Shown: positions 1 to 7,740 of the stretch, piece after piece | How positions within the stretch are numbered: the stretch's first letter is position 1 | Layout of the letters: each line of letters opens with the position of its first letter | Assembly: GCA_026981855.1 (NCBI GenBank) | Contig: JALSIB010000006.1 | Coordinates: forward strand, 37,902-101,901 | DNA: 64,000 nucleotides | From: Methylothermaceae bacterium | Lineage (GTDB): Bacteria; Pseudomonadota; Gammaproteobacteria; Methylococcales; Methylothermaceae | Reading direction: 5' to 3' | Notes under the pieces: model-generated | Told to the model about the DNA's origin: nothing | Seen by the model: only the letters and a program-made list of their open reading frames with translations | Database searches by the model: none | Made by a program: the position numbers and the translations under genes

Positions 1-2
1 TC

Positions 3-248
3 GGACCCGAGATCGGCCCGCGGGAAGATCCGCCGGTGGGCGCGGCCATGCCGGCTTTCTGCGGCTATCTGTGCTCACACCCGCACATCCGCAAGGGAAC
101 ATATGTCTTCACCGTTCAGCGCGGCGCCGAGGGCGCCCGCCGCAGCCTGCTCAATCTGGAAATGGACCACAAGGGCAGCGACCGGCTCAATCTGCGCATC
201 GGCGGGGAAGCGGTGGTGGTCGCCGAAGGCAGGATTCACCTTCCTTGA
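3..248 (+). CDS. PhzF-family protein, C-terminal fragment
   Basis: Only the end of the gene is in the window; the open frame runs in from the left edge (codons begin at base 3), so the true start is upstream. The visible 81 residues fit the C-terminal half of the PhzF / diaminopimelate-epimerase fold: an E-D-P-x-x-G-x-A element (EDPPVGAAM), the usual site where this family begins its second active-site loop, then a basic stretch and a closing beta segment ending GGEAVVVAEGRIHLP, very like the final G-x-A-V-x-V-x-x-G-x-[IL] strands of the family. The family contains isomerases of mostly unknown substrate; the substrate here cannot be inferred. It reads into the narG promoter region and has no visible terminator. 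Confidence 0.75.
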   Translation, partial: GPEIGPREDPPVGAAMPAFCGYLCSHPHIRKGTYVFTVQRGAEGARRSLLNLEMDHKGSDRLNLRIGGEAVVVAEGRIHLP

Positions 249-334
249 GCAAGGACAGCAATACAGAAGGTACTTTTCCCCGCCCGCGCCAGGCTGGTAT
301 AGTCCTATACGTTTGTACCCCGGCGCGCCCATTT

Positions 335-351
335 CGCACCAAAAAGGTGCA
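335..351. promoter_or_regulatory. NtrC-type binding palindrome upstream of narG
   Basis: CGCACCAAAAAGGTGCA is a perfect GCACC-N5-GGTGC inverted repeat. It matches the enterobacterial NtrC consensus TGCACCA-N3-TGGTGCA at all but two bases. It lies 41 bases before a sigma-54 box, a reasonable enhancer distance although closer than usual. Confidence 0.7.
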
Positions 352-391
352 AAATGGTTTCATTCGGCACGGCAGCTTCGGATTCATCGGC

Positions 392-407
392 TGGCATTCT
401 AATTGCA
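392..407 (+). promoter_or_regulatory. sigma-54 promoter of narGHJI
   Basis: TGGCAT-TCTAA-TTGCA matches the -24/-12 consensus TGGCAC-N5-TTGCA with one change and keeps the essential GG-N10-GC spacing. Predicted transcription start is about base 418, leaving a leader of about 30 bases before the narG ATG. No FNR-like TTGAT-N4-ATCAA site was seen in 249-448. Confidence 0.8.
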
Positions 408-448
408 TATACAGAGTCAATAATGTTTGTTATTCCTAGGTGCACTCC

Positions 449-3400
449 ATGAGCCACTTGTTCGATCGCCTCAAGTTCTTCAAGACAAAAAAACAAACCT
501 TCTCCGATGATCATGGCGTCGTCACCGGCGAGGACCGCCAGTGGGAAGACGCCTACCGCAACCGCTGGCGCTTCGACAAGGTGGTTCGCTCCACTCACGG
601 GGTCAATTGCACGGGTGGTTGCTCCTGGAACATCCACGTCAAGAACGGCCTGGTGGCCTTCGAGATCCAGGCCACCGACTATCCCCGCACTCGGCCGGAC
701 CTGCCCAATCACGAGCCGCGCGGTTGTCAGCGTGGGGCCAGCTATTCCTGGTATCTCTACAGCCCCCACCGGGTCAAGTACCCCCTGATCCGCGGCCGGC
801 TGCTGGATCTGTATCGGGCCGAGCGCCAGGCCGGCAAGGATCCGGTGGCAGCCTGGGCGGCGATTCAGGCCGATCCGGAAAAGCGCCAGCTTTACACCGC
901 CGTGCGGGGGCTGGGCGGCTTCGTGCGCGCTTCGTGGGACGAGGTGGTGGAGATCATCGCCGCCGCCAACGTCTACACCATCCAGAAATGGGGCCCGGAC
1001 CGGATCGCCGGCTTCTCCCCGATCCCGGCCATGTCGATGATCTCCTACGCCGCCGGCACCCGCTATCTTTCGCTCATCGGCGGCGCTTGCCTGTCGTTCT
1101 ACGACTGGTACTGCGACCTGCCCCCTTCCTCGCCCCAGGTCTGGGGGGAACAGACCGACGTGCCGGAGGCGGCCGACTGGTACAACTCGGGCTACATCAT
1201 CGTCTGCGGCGCCAACCTGCCCATGACCCGCACCCCCGACGCCCACTTCTATTCCGAAGTGCGATACAAGGGCACCAAGGTGGTCGCCATCGCCCCCGAC
1301 TACGCCGAATACGTCAAGTTCGCCGACCTGTGGATGCCGGCCAGACAGGGCACCGACTCGGCGGTGTTCTTAGGGATGGCCCACGTGGTGCTCAAGGAAT
1401 TCTTCGTCGACAGACCGACGCCTTATTTCCTGGAGTACGTCCGCACCTACACCGACATGCCCATGCTGGTACGCCTGGACGACCGCGGCGACGGCTACGT
1501 CCCCGGCCGTTTCCTGCGCGCCGCCGATTTCGACGATTCCCTGGGGCAGGACAACAATCCGGAGTGGAAGACCGTGGTGTTCGACGAGAACACCGGCAAC
1601 CTGGTCGCCCCCACCGGCTCCATCGGCTTCCGCTGGGGCGAGGAAGGCAAGTGGCACCTGGAACCCAAGGACGGCGCCACCGGGGAGGACATCACCCCGC
1701 AACTGAGCCTGGTGGGCAACCCCGACGAGGTGGTCGAGGTGCACTTTCCCCGGTTCGACAACGGGGATAAGACCATCGCCCGCAACGTGCCGGCGCGCCG
1801 GCTCACCCTGAACGGCGAGGAGGTACTGGTGGCTACGGTGTTCGACCTGCAACTGGCCCAATACGGCGTCGACCGCGGTCTGGGGGGCGAGGCGGCGAAA
1901 AGCTACGACGACGACCTGCCCCACACCCCCGCCTGGGCGGAGAAGATCTCCGGCGTCAAGCGCGCCGACATCATCCGCACCGCCCGGGAATTCGCCGACA
2001 ACGCCGCCAAGACCCGCGGCAAGTCCATGGTCATCCTGGGCGCCGGGGTCAACCACTGGTACCACAACGATATGACCTACCGCTCGATCATGAACCTGCT
2101 GCACCTGTGCGGCTGCGTGGGTCAGTCGGGCGGCGGCTGGGCCCACTACGTGGGTCAGGAGAAGCTGCGTCCCCAGGCCGGCTGGGCCCCCATCGCCTTC
2201 GCCCTCGACTGGTACCGGCCGCCGCGGCAGATGAACGGCACCAGCTTCTTCTACTTCCACACCGACCAGTGGCGCTACGAAACCCTGGCCGCCGACGAGA
2301 TCATGGCTTCCACCGCCAGCGGCCGGTGGCGTGGCTACACCCTGGCCGACTACAACGTCGTCGCCCAGCGCCTCGGCTGGCTGCCGTCGGCGCCCCACTT
2401 CGACAAGAACCCGCTGGCGATCGTCCGCGAGGCGGAGAAGGCCGGGGCCACGACCGAGGAGGAAGTAGCCCAGTACGTCGCCGGGCAGCTCAAGTCCGGC
2501 AAGCTCAAGTTCGCCTGCGAAGACATCGACGCCCCGGAAAACTTCCCCCGGAATCTGTTCGTCTGGCGCGCCAACCTGCTCGGCACCAGCGCCAAGGGGC
2601 ACGAATATTTCCTCAAGCACCTGCTCGGGGCCCAGAACGGAGTGCTGCAGGACGTCCGGGAAGAAGCCCGGGGCAAGGAAATCGAATGGCGCACCCCGGC
2701 GCCGATCGCCAAGCTGGATCTTTTGGTGGACATCAACTTCCGCCTCAACTCCACCGGCGCCTATTCGGACATCATCCTGCCGACGGCGACCTGGTACGAG
2801 AAGAACGACCTCAACACCACCGACATGCATCCCTTCATCCATCCGCTGACGGCGGCGGTCAATCCGGCCTGGGAGTCCAGGAGCGACTGGCAGATATTCA
2901 AAACCATCGCCAGGAAGTTCTCGGAACTGGCGGAAAAACACCTGGGCACGCAGAAGGATCTGGTGGCGGTGCCGATGATGCACGACACCCCCGCCGAAAT
3001 CGCCCAGCCTTTCGAAGTCAAGGACTGGAAGAAGGGCGAGTGCGAGCCGGTGCCGGGCAAGACGATGCCGATCCTCAAGGTGGTGGAACGCAACTACGCC
3101 GACACCTACCGGAAATACACCGCCCTCGGTCCCCTGCTGGACAAGCTGGGCAACAACGTCAAGGGCATCGACTGGGACACCGGCGACGAAATCGAAAAAC
3201 TCAAGGTGATCTGCGGCACCGTCGAAGAGGAAGGCGTCAGCCAAGGGCGGCCGTCGCTGGCCGAGGACATCGCCGTGTGCGAGTCGGTCATGACCCTGGC
3301 GCCGGAGACCAACGGCCACGTGGCGATGAAATCGTGGCGGGCGCTGGAGAAGAAGACCGGCCGTAAGCACACCCACCTGGCCGAAGCCCGCGCCGAGGAC

Positions 3401-4261
3401 CACATCACCTTCCGCGACATCGTGGTCCAGCCCAGGAAGATCATCACCGCCCCTACCTGGAGCGGCATCGAGTCCGAGGAGGTGAGCTACACCGCCGGCT
3501 ACACCAACATCCACGAGTACATCCCGTTCCGCACCCTCACGGGGCGGACCCAGTTCTACCTGGATCACGAGTGGATGCGGGAATTCGGCGAGGGGTTCTG
3601 CACCTACCGCCCGGCGGTGGACCTCAAGGCCACCGGCCCCCTCAAGGAACGGCTCCGGGACAAGCCGCACCTGGTGCTCAACTGGATCACCCCCCACTCC
3701 AAGTGGGGCATCCACAGCACCTACAACGACAACCTCAGGATGCTGCATCTGTTCCGCGGCGGGCCGGTGGTTTGGGTGTCGGAGGCCGACGCCCGCAAGA
3801 TCGGCCTCGAGGACAACGACTGGGTCGAGGCGGTCAACGCCAACGGCGCCACGGTGGCCCGGGTGGTGGTGAGCCAGCGCATTCCTGAGGGGATGGCGAT
3901 GATGTACCACGCCCAGGAGAAGATCGTCAACGTCCCGGGCTCGGTGACCACCGGCAAGCGCGGCGGCATCCTCAACAGCGTGACGCGGGTGACGGTCAAG
4001 CCGACCCACATGATCGGCGGCTACGCCCAGTTCAGCTACGGCTTCAACTACTACGGCACCGTCGGCTCCCAGCGCGACGAGTTCGTGGTGCTGCACAAGA
4101 TCGCCGACGAGGAGGTGGACTGGCTGGAACGGGAGCTGACCCCCGAACGGGAAGCCCAGCTCAACCCCGAAGGCGTGCCCGCCGGGGCCTATCCCGCCAT
4201 CGAGCCCGGCTTCGAGGAAGCGCCGGAACGGGAGCCTGAGGTGGAATTCCACGGAAAGTAA
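449..4261 (+). CDS. narG: Respiratory-type nitrate reductase, alpha subunit NarG
   Basis: Catalytic subunit of membrane-bound nitrate reductase; reduces nitrate to nitrite with quinol electrons delivered through NarH and NarI, at the cytoplasmic face of the membrane. About 1270 residues, the normal family length. Near residue 50 is HGVNCTGGCSW and about 35 residues later RGCQRG, giving the His/Cys set that holds the FS0 [4Fe-4S] cluster. The segment DYPRTRPDLPNHEPRG is almost identical to E. coli NarG. Long molybdopterin-binding regions follow (for example GVNHWYHNDMTYR and the C-terminal HPTHM-like part). ATG 449 is chosen over GTG 440 because TAGG lies 8 bases before it. First gene of narG-(GxxExxY)-narH-narJ-narI behind a sigma-54 promoter. 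Confidence 0.97.
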   Translation: MSHLFDRLKFFKTKKQTFSDDHGVVTGEDRQWEDAYRNRWRFDKVVRSTHGVNCTGGCSWNIHVKNGLVAFEIQATDYPRTRPDLPNHEPRGCQRGASYSWYLYSPHRVKYPLIRGRLLDLYRAERQAGKDPVAAWAAIQADPEKRQLYTAVRGLGGFVRASWDEVVEIIAAANVYTIQKWGPDRIAGFSPIPAMSMISYAAGTRYLSLIGGACLSFYDWYCDLPPSSPQVWGEQTDVPEAADWYNSGYIIVCGANLPMTRTPDAHFYSEVRYKGTKVVAIAPDYAEYVKFADLWMPARQGTDSAVFLGMAHVVLKEFFVDRPTPYFLEYVRTYTDMPMLVRLDDRGDGYVPGRFLRAADFDDSLGQDNNPEWKTVVFDENTGNLVAPTGSIGFRWGEEGKWHLEPKDGATGEDITPQLSLVGNPDEVVEVHFPRFDNGDKTIARNVPARRLTLNGEEVLVATVFDLQLAQYGVDRGLGGEAAKSYDDDLPHTPAWAEKISGVKRADIIRTAREFADNAAKTRGKSMVILGAGVNHWYHNDMTYRSIMNLLHLCGCVGQSGGGWAHYVGQEKLRPQAGWAPIAFALDWYRPPRQMNGTSFFYFHTDQWRYETLAADEIMASTASGRWRGYTLADYNVVAQRLGWLPSAPHFDKNPLAIVREAEKAGATTEEEVAQYVAGQLKSGKLKFACEDIDAPENFPRNLFVWRANLLGTSAKGHEYFLKHLLGAQNGVLQDVREEARGKEIEWRTPAPIAKLDLLVDINFRLNSTGAYSDIILPTATWYEKNDLNTTDMHPFIHPLTAAVNPAWESRSDWQIFKTIARKFSELAEKHLGTQKDLVAVPMMHDTPAEIAQPFEVKDWKKGECEPVPGKTMPILKVVERNYADTYRKYTALGPLLDKLGNNVKGIDWDTGDEIEKLKVICGTVEEEGVSQGRPSLAEDIAVCESVMTLAPETNGHVAMKSWRALEKKTGRKHTHLAEARAEDHITFRDIVVQPRKIITAPTWSGIESEEVSYTAGYTNIHEYIPFRTLTGRTQFYLDHEWMREFGEGFCTYRPAVDLKATGPLKERLRDKPHLVLNWITPHSKWGIHSTYNDNLRMLHLFRGGPVVWVSEADARKIGLEDNDWVEAVNANGATVARVVVSQRIPEGMAMMYHAQEKIVNVPGSVTTGKRGGILNSVTRVTVKPTHMIGGYAQFSYGFNYYGTVGSQRDEFVVLHKIADEEVDWLERELTPEREAQLNPEGVPAGAYPAIEPGFEEAPEREPEVEFHGK

Positions 4262-4262
4262 G

Positions 4263-4333
4263 CTCACCGCAGAGGCGCAGAGGGCGCAGAGTTTTTTTAA
4301 AAATAAATTTTTTCTCTGCGCCTCTGCGGTGAA
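4263..4333. repeat. Palindromic repeat pair after narG (copy 1)
   Basis: Left arm 4263-4291 (begins CTCACCGCAGAGGCGCAGAG) and right arm 4313-4333 (CTCTGCGCCTCTGCGGTGAA) form a perfect 18-bp inverted repeat separated by an A/T-only spacer. It starts two bases after the narG stop. The same arm sequence recurs at 4737-4765 and at 6873-7016, always inside the nar operon. Confidence 0.9.
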
Positions 4334-4342
4334 TCCAGGCAA

Positions 4343-4726
4343 ATGGAAATCAACCAGATCACTCACGCTGTCATCGGCACCGCGATGGAGGTTCACAAGG
4401 CGCTGGGACCGGGACTGCTGGAATCGGCCTATGAAACCTGTCTGGCCCACGAGATGAATTTGCACGGCATCCCCTACCGGCGCCAGCATCCGCTGCCGGT
4501 CGGTTACAAGGGCAAACGCCTGGATTGCGGTTACCGGCTCGACTTTCTCGTGAACGACAAGGTGGTGGTCGAGCTGAAAGCGGTGGATCGGCTTCAACCG
4601 ATACACGAAGCCCAGGTGCTGACCTATCTGCGTCTGGGGGAATGGCCGCTGGGCCTTCTCATCAATTTCAACGTTCCGGCCCTCAAGCAAGGTATCCGCC
4701 GGATCGTGCTGAATCTGGAGGAATGA
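4343..4726 (+). CDS. GxxExxY-family protein (PD-(D/E)XK-like)
   Basis: A 127-residue protein with the family signature [10 protein letters not shown] near residue 22, followed by the [13 protein letters not shown] core and V-V-V-E-L-K-A-V, an Asp ... Glu-x-Lys arrangement like the PD-(D/E)XK nuclease fold. The biological role of this family is not established. It sits between narG and narH, flanked on both sides by the CCGCAGAG repeat arms, so it is an inserted cargo gene and not part of nitrate reductase. It has only a weak ribosome site (CAGG) and probably relies on nar transcription. Alternative view: a selfish mobile unit without its own recognisable transposase. Confidence 0.88.
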   Translation: MEINQITHAVIGTAMEVHKALGPGLLESAYETCLAHEMNLHGIPYRRQHPLPVGYKGKRLDCGYRLDFLVNDKVVVELKAVDRLQPIHEAQVLTYLRLGEWPLGLLINFNVPALKQGIRRIVLNLEE

Positions 4727-4736
4727 AAGTGAAACA

Positions 4737-4765
4737 TCTCTGCGTCCTCTGCGTCTCTGCGGTGA
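4737..4765. repeat. Repeat arm between GxxExxY gene and narH
   Basis: CTCTGCGTCCTCTGCGTCTC followed by TGCGGTGAA, the same family as the arm at 4313-4333. It ends just before the narH ribosome site AGAGG (4771-4775). Together with 4263-4333 it brackets the GxxExxY gene. Confidence 0.88.
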
Positions 4766-4781
4766 ATTCAAGAGGTCAATC

Positions 4782-6362
4782 ATGAAAGTACGCGCCAATT
4801 TCGCCCTCGTCTTCAACCTGGACAAGTGCATCGGTTGCCACACCTGTTCGGTGACCTGCAAGAACGTCTGGACCAACCGCAAGGGGGTCGAGTACGTCTG
4901 GTTCAACAACGTCGAGTCCAAGCCCGGCATCGGCTATCCCAAGCACTGGGAGGATCAGGAGAAGTGGCACGGGGGCTGGGAGGTCAAGGATGGCAAGCTT
5001 CAGCTCAAGTCCGGCTCGCGCCTCAAGCGCCTGGCCAACCTGTTCGCCAACCCGGACCTGCCCACACTGGACGACTACTACGAACCCTTCGATTACGACT
5101 ACGCCAACCTCCAGAACAGCCCGCTGCGCGAAGCCGCGCCGGTGGCCCGTCCCTATTCCCTGGTGGACGGCCACGTCCTCGACAAGATCGAGTGGGGCCC
5201 CAACTGGGAGGACGACATGGCCGGCGAGTTCGAAAAGCGCAGCCGCGACGTCAACTTCGACGCGGTGGAAAAGCAAGTCTATGCCGAGTTCGAAAACTCC
5301 TTCAACCTCTATCTTCCCCGGATCTGCAACCACTGCATCAATCCCTCGTGCGTGGCCTCGTGCCCGTCGGGGGCGATGTACAAGCGCGAGGAGGACGGCA
5401 TCGTCCTGGTGGACCAGAACCGCTGCCGCAGCTGGCGCATGTGCGTCTCCAACTGTCCCTACAAGAAGGTCTATTACAACTGGGAGTCGGGCAAGGCGGA
5501 GAAATGCACCGCCTGCTATCCCCGGGTGGAGGCGGGACTGCCGACGGTGTGCTCGGAAACCTGCGTCGGCCGCATCCGCTACAACGGCATCATGCTGTAT
5601 GACGCCGACCGCATCGCCGAGCTGGCTTCGGTCGAGGATCCGAAGGACTTGTACGAGGCCCAGCGGCAAATCTTCCTCGACCCCAACGATCCGGCGGTGA
5701 TCGAACAGGCCCTGAAGGACGGCATCCCCCAGTCCTGGATCGAGGCGGCCCAGAAGTCGCCGATCTGGAAGCTGGTGATGGAATACGAGGTCGCCTTCCC
5801 CCTGCACCCGGAGTTCCGTACCCTGCCGATGGTGTGGTACGTTCCGCCGCTCTCCCCGGTGCAGGCCCAGATCGACCAGGGGAATCTGCCGGTGCACGAG
5901 GACGGCGTGATCCCCAAGGTGGAGGCGCTCAAGCTGCCGGTCCGCTTCCTCGCCAACTTTCTCACCGCCGGCAACGAGGAGCCCATCGTCCGGGCCCTCA
6001 AGCGGATGCTGGCGATGCGCAGCTACATGCGCTCGGTGACGGTGGAAAACGCCCCCAACCCCAAGGTGCTGGAAGAAGTGGAGCTGAGCGAGTCCCAGGT
6101 GAAGCAGATGTACCACCTGATGGCCATCGCCAATTACGAGGACCGCTTCGTCATCCCCACCGCCCCGGAATACCAGGCCCACGAGGACATCTACGCCTTC
6201 CAGGGGCAGATGGGCTTCTCCTTCGGCAACGAAGGCTGCAGCGTCAGCGCCTACGAAAGCGGTTGCTCGCTGTTTCCGGAAAAACGCAAGGGCGTGGCCC
6301 AGCCGATCACCTTCACGCCCAAAAGTCAGATCAAGGCCAAGGCCACCAAGGTGGAAGGATGA
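4782..6362 (+). CDS. narH: Respiratory-type nitrate reductase, beta subunit NarH
   Basis: Iron-sulfur electron-transfer subunit between NarI hemes and NarG; 526 residues, usual length. Four cysteine groups are visible: CIGCHTCSVTC at residues 16-26, CNHCINPSCVASC near 183, CRSWRMCVSNC near 215 and CTACYPRVEAG near 245. The Trp in CRSWRMC in place of a Cys is the family hallmark that makes one cluster [3Fe-4S]. AGAGG sits 6 bases upstream of ATG 4782. The stop overlaps the narJ start (ATGA), so the two are translationally coupled. Confidence 0.97.
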   Translation: MKVRANFALVFNLDKCIGCHTCSVTCKNVWTNRKGVEYVWFNNVESKPGIGYPKHWEDQEKWHGGWEVKDGKLQLKSGSRLKRLANLFANPDLPTLDDYYEPFDYDYANLQNSPLREAAPVARPYSLVDGHVLDKIEWGPNWEDDMAGEFEKRSRDVNFDAVEKQVYAEFENSFNLYLPRICNHCINPSCVASCPSGAMYKREEDGIVLVDQNRCRSWRMCVSNCPYKKVYYNWESGKAEKCTACYPRVEAGLPTVCSETCVGRIRYNGIMLYDADRIAELASVEDPKDLYEAQRQIFLDPNDPAVIEQALKDGIPQSWIEAAQKSPIWKLVMEYEVAFPLHPEFRTLPMVWYVPPLSPVQAQIDQGNLPVHEDGVIPKVEALKLPVRFLANFLTAGNEEPIVRALKRMLAMRSYMRSVTVENAPNPKVLEEVELSESQVKQMYHLMAIANYEDRFVIPTAPEYQAHEDIYAFQGQMGFSFGNEGCSVSAYESGCSLFPEKRKGVAQPITFTPKSQIKAKATKVEG

Positions 6363-6871
6363 CCGCCGAAACGCTCGCCGCCCCGCCGCTGCAGTACCGC
6401 CTGCTGGCGCGGTTGCTGGACTACCCGGATCAGGAGCTGGCGGCCCATCTGGACGAGGCCGAGGCCCTGCTGGCCGAGCTGCCGGATGATGCCCGCCAAG
6501 TCATCGGGGATTTCATCGCTTGGGCGAAGGGGCAGCACCTCACCGACTGGCAGGCGCAGTACGTGCGCACCTTCGATCTGACCCCGGACACCAGCCTGCA
6601 CCTGACCTGGCACCTGTTCGAGGAGCAGGACCGCCAGCGCGGCATGACCCTGGCCAATCTGGCCGAGTTCTACAAGAAGCAGGGGCTGGAGATCGACCGC
6701 GGCGAATTGCCCGACTACCTGCCGCTGATCCTGGAATACGCCTCCAGCCTGCCCCAGGGCCAGGGGGCCATGTTCTTGCAGCAGTGCCGCCAGGCGCTGG
6801 AAGTGCTGGCGGAAAACCTGGCCAGGGCCGAAAGCCCTTATGCGCCTTTGGTCGGTTTGTTGATTGAATGA
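6359..6871 (+). CDS. narJ: Nitrate reductase assembly chaperone NarJ
   Basis: 170-residue TorD/NarJ-family chaperone that holds apo-NarGH in the cytoplasm until molybdenum cofactor and clusters are inserted. Recognised from position between narH and narI, the all-helical composition, and family features such as LLARLLDYPDQEL at the N-terminus, YVRTFDLTPDTSLHLTWH with its conserved Asp-Leu-Thr-P-x-x-S-L-x-L block, and GELPDYLPLILEY, the conserved E-L-P-D-Y-L-P segment. Slightly shorter than E. coli NarJ. Start ATG overlaps the narH stop. Confidence 0.93.
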   Translation: MTAETLAAPPLQYRLLARLLDYPDQELAAHLDEAEALLAELPDDARQVIGDFIAWAKGQHLTDWQAQYVRTFDLTPDTSLHLTWHLFEEQDRQRGMTLANLAEFYKKQGLEIDRGELPDYLPLILEYASSLPQGQGAMFLQQCRQALEVLAENLARAESPYAPLVGLLIE

Positions 6872-6872
6872 A

Positions 6873-7016
6873 CTCACCGCAGAGACGCAGAGTACACAGA
6901 GTTTTTTTTGGGAAAGCCATTGAGTAAGGAATACTCCTGAAAAGAGATTCCTGACCTTATCCCAAGGAACATGAACAGAAAAAATTTTCTCTGCGCCCTC
7001 TGCGTCTCTGCGGTAA
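6873..7016. repeat. ORF-less repeat element between narJ and narI
   Basis: Left arm 6873-6901 (CTCACCGCAGAGACGCAGAG...) starts one base after the narJ stop; right arm about 6988-7016 (CTCTGCGCCCTCTGCGTCTC then TGCGGTAA) points the other way. The roughly 85 bases between hold poly-T next to one arm and A/T-rich filler and no credible gene. The arms match those around the GxxExxY gene in the same operon, so this looks like a miniature, cargo-less copy. Confidence 0.85.
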
Positions 7017-7041
7017 AAACACGGAAAATCAGGAGAAACCC

Positions 7042-7740
7042 ATGACGTTTTCGCACTTTCTGTTCGGCATCTATCCCTTCATCGCCGGGACCGTGTTCCT
7101 GGTGGGCAACGTGTTGCGCTACGACCGCGAGCAGTACACCTGGAAGGCCGACTCCAGCCAGTTGCTGGAAAAGGAACAACTGCAGAAGGGCAGCCGTCTG
7201 TTCCACGCCGGCATCATCATGCTGTTCTTCGGCCATTTCATCGGGCTCCTGACCCCGCACCAGGTGTTCCTCGGCCTCGGTATCTCCGACATGGCCCACC
7301 AGATCATCGCCATCGCCGCCGGCACTCTGTTCGGCACCCTGTGCATAATCGGCGGGGTGATTCTGTGGCGGCGGCGCATGTACCACCCTCGGGTGCGCGC
7401 CACCTCACGCTTCATGGACATCTTCATCCTCGACTGGCTGCTGATCACCCTGAGTCTGGGCCTGTTGACCATCCCAGTGTCGGTCTACCACGCCTTCCAG
7501 GGGGACGCGGACATCATGGTCAACCTGGCCGAATGGGCCCAGGGCATCGTCACCTGGTCGCCGCGGCCGGAACTGCTGGACGCAGTGCCCTTCATCTACA
7601 AGCTGCACCTGTTCTTCGGCTTGACGGTGTTCCTGCTGTTCCCCTTCACCCGACTGGTCCACATCCTCACCATCCCGATCAACTACCTGTGGCGGCCGTA
7701 TCAGGTGGTGCGGACCAAGTTCGTGCACTATCTGCGCTGA
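7042..7740 (+). CDS. narI: Nitrate reductase, gamma subunit NarI (cytochrome b)
   Basis: Membrane anchor and quinol oxidase of the complex, with two b hemes; 232 residues, usual length. Five hydrophobic segments can be read, including the opening FSHFLFGIYPFIAGTVFLVG, HAGIIMLFFGHFIGLL and HLFFGLTVFLLFPFTRLVHI. His residues in HAGIIMLFFGH and in FTRLVH are at the positions of the heme ligands. A good ribosome site AGGAGA (7032-7037) precedes ATG 7042 just beyond the repeat element. The stop codon directly abuts the stop of the convergent EAL gene (TGA at 7738-7740, next stop at 7741). Confidence 0.96.
   Translation: MTFSHFLFGIYPFIAGTVFLVGNVLRYDREQYTWKADSSQLLEKEQLQKGSRLFHAGIIMLFFGHFIGLLTPHQVFLGLGISDMAHQIIAIAAGTLFGTLCIIGGVILWRRRMYHPRVRATSRFMDIFILDWLLITLSLGLLTIPVSVYHAFQGDADIMVNLAEWAQGIVTWSPRPELLDAVPFIYKLHLFFGLTVFLLFPFTRLVHILTIPINYLWRPYQVVRTKFVHYLR

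Noticed and set aside
1370..4930. Open frame of 1186 codons on the minus strand across narG
   Set aside because: It lies antisense to the clearly coding narG and narH; its length reflects high GC content and the protein has no family resemblance.
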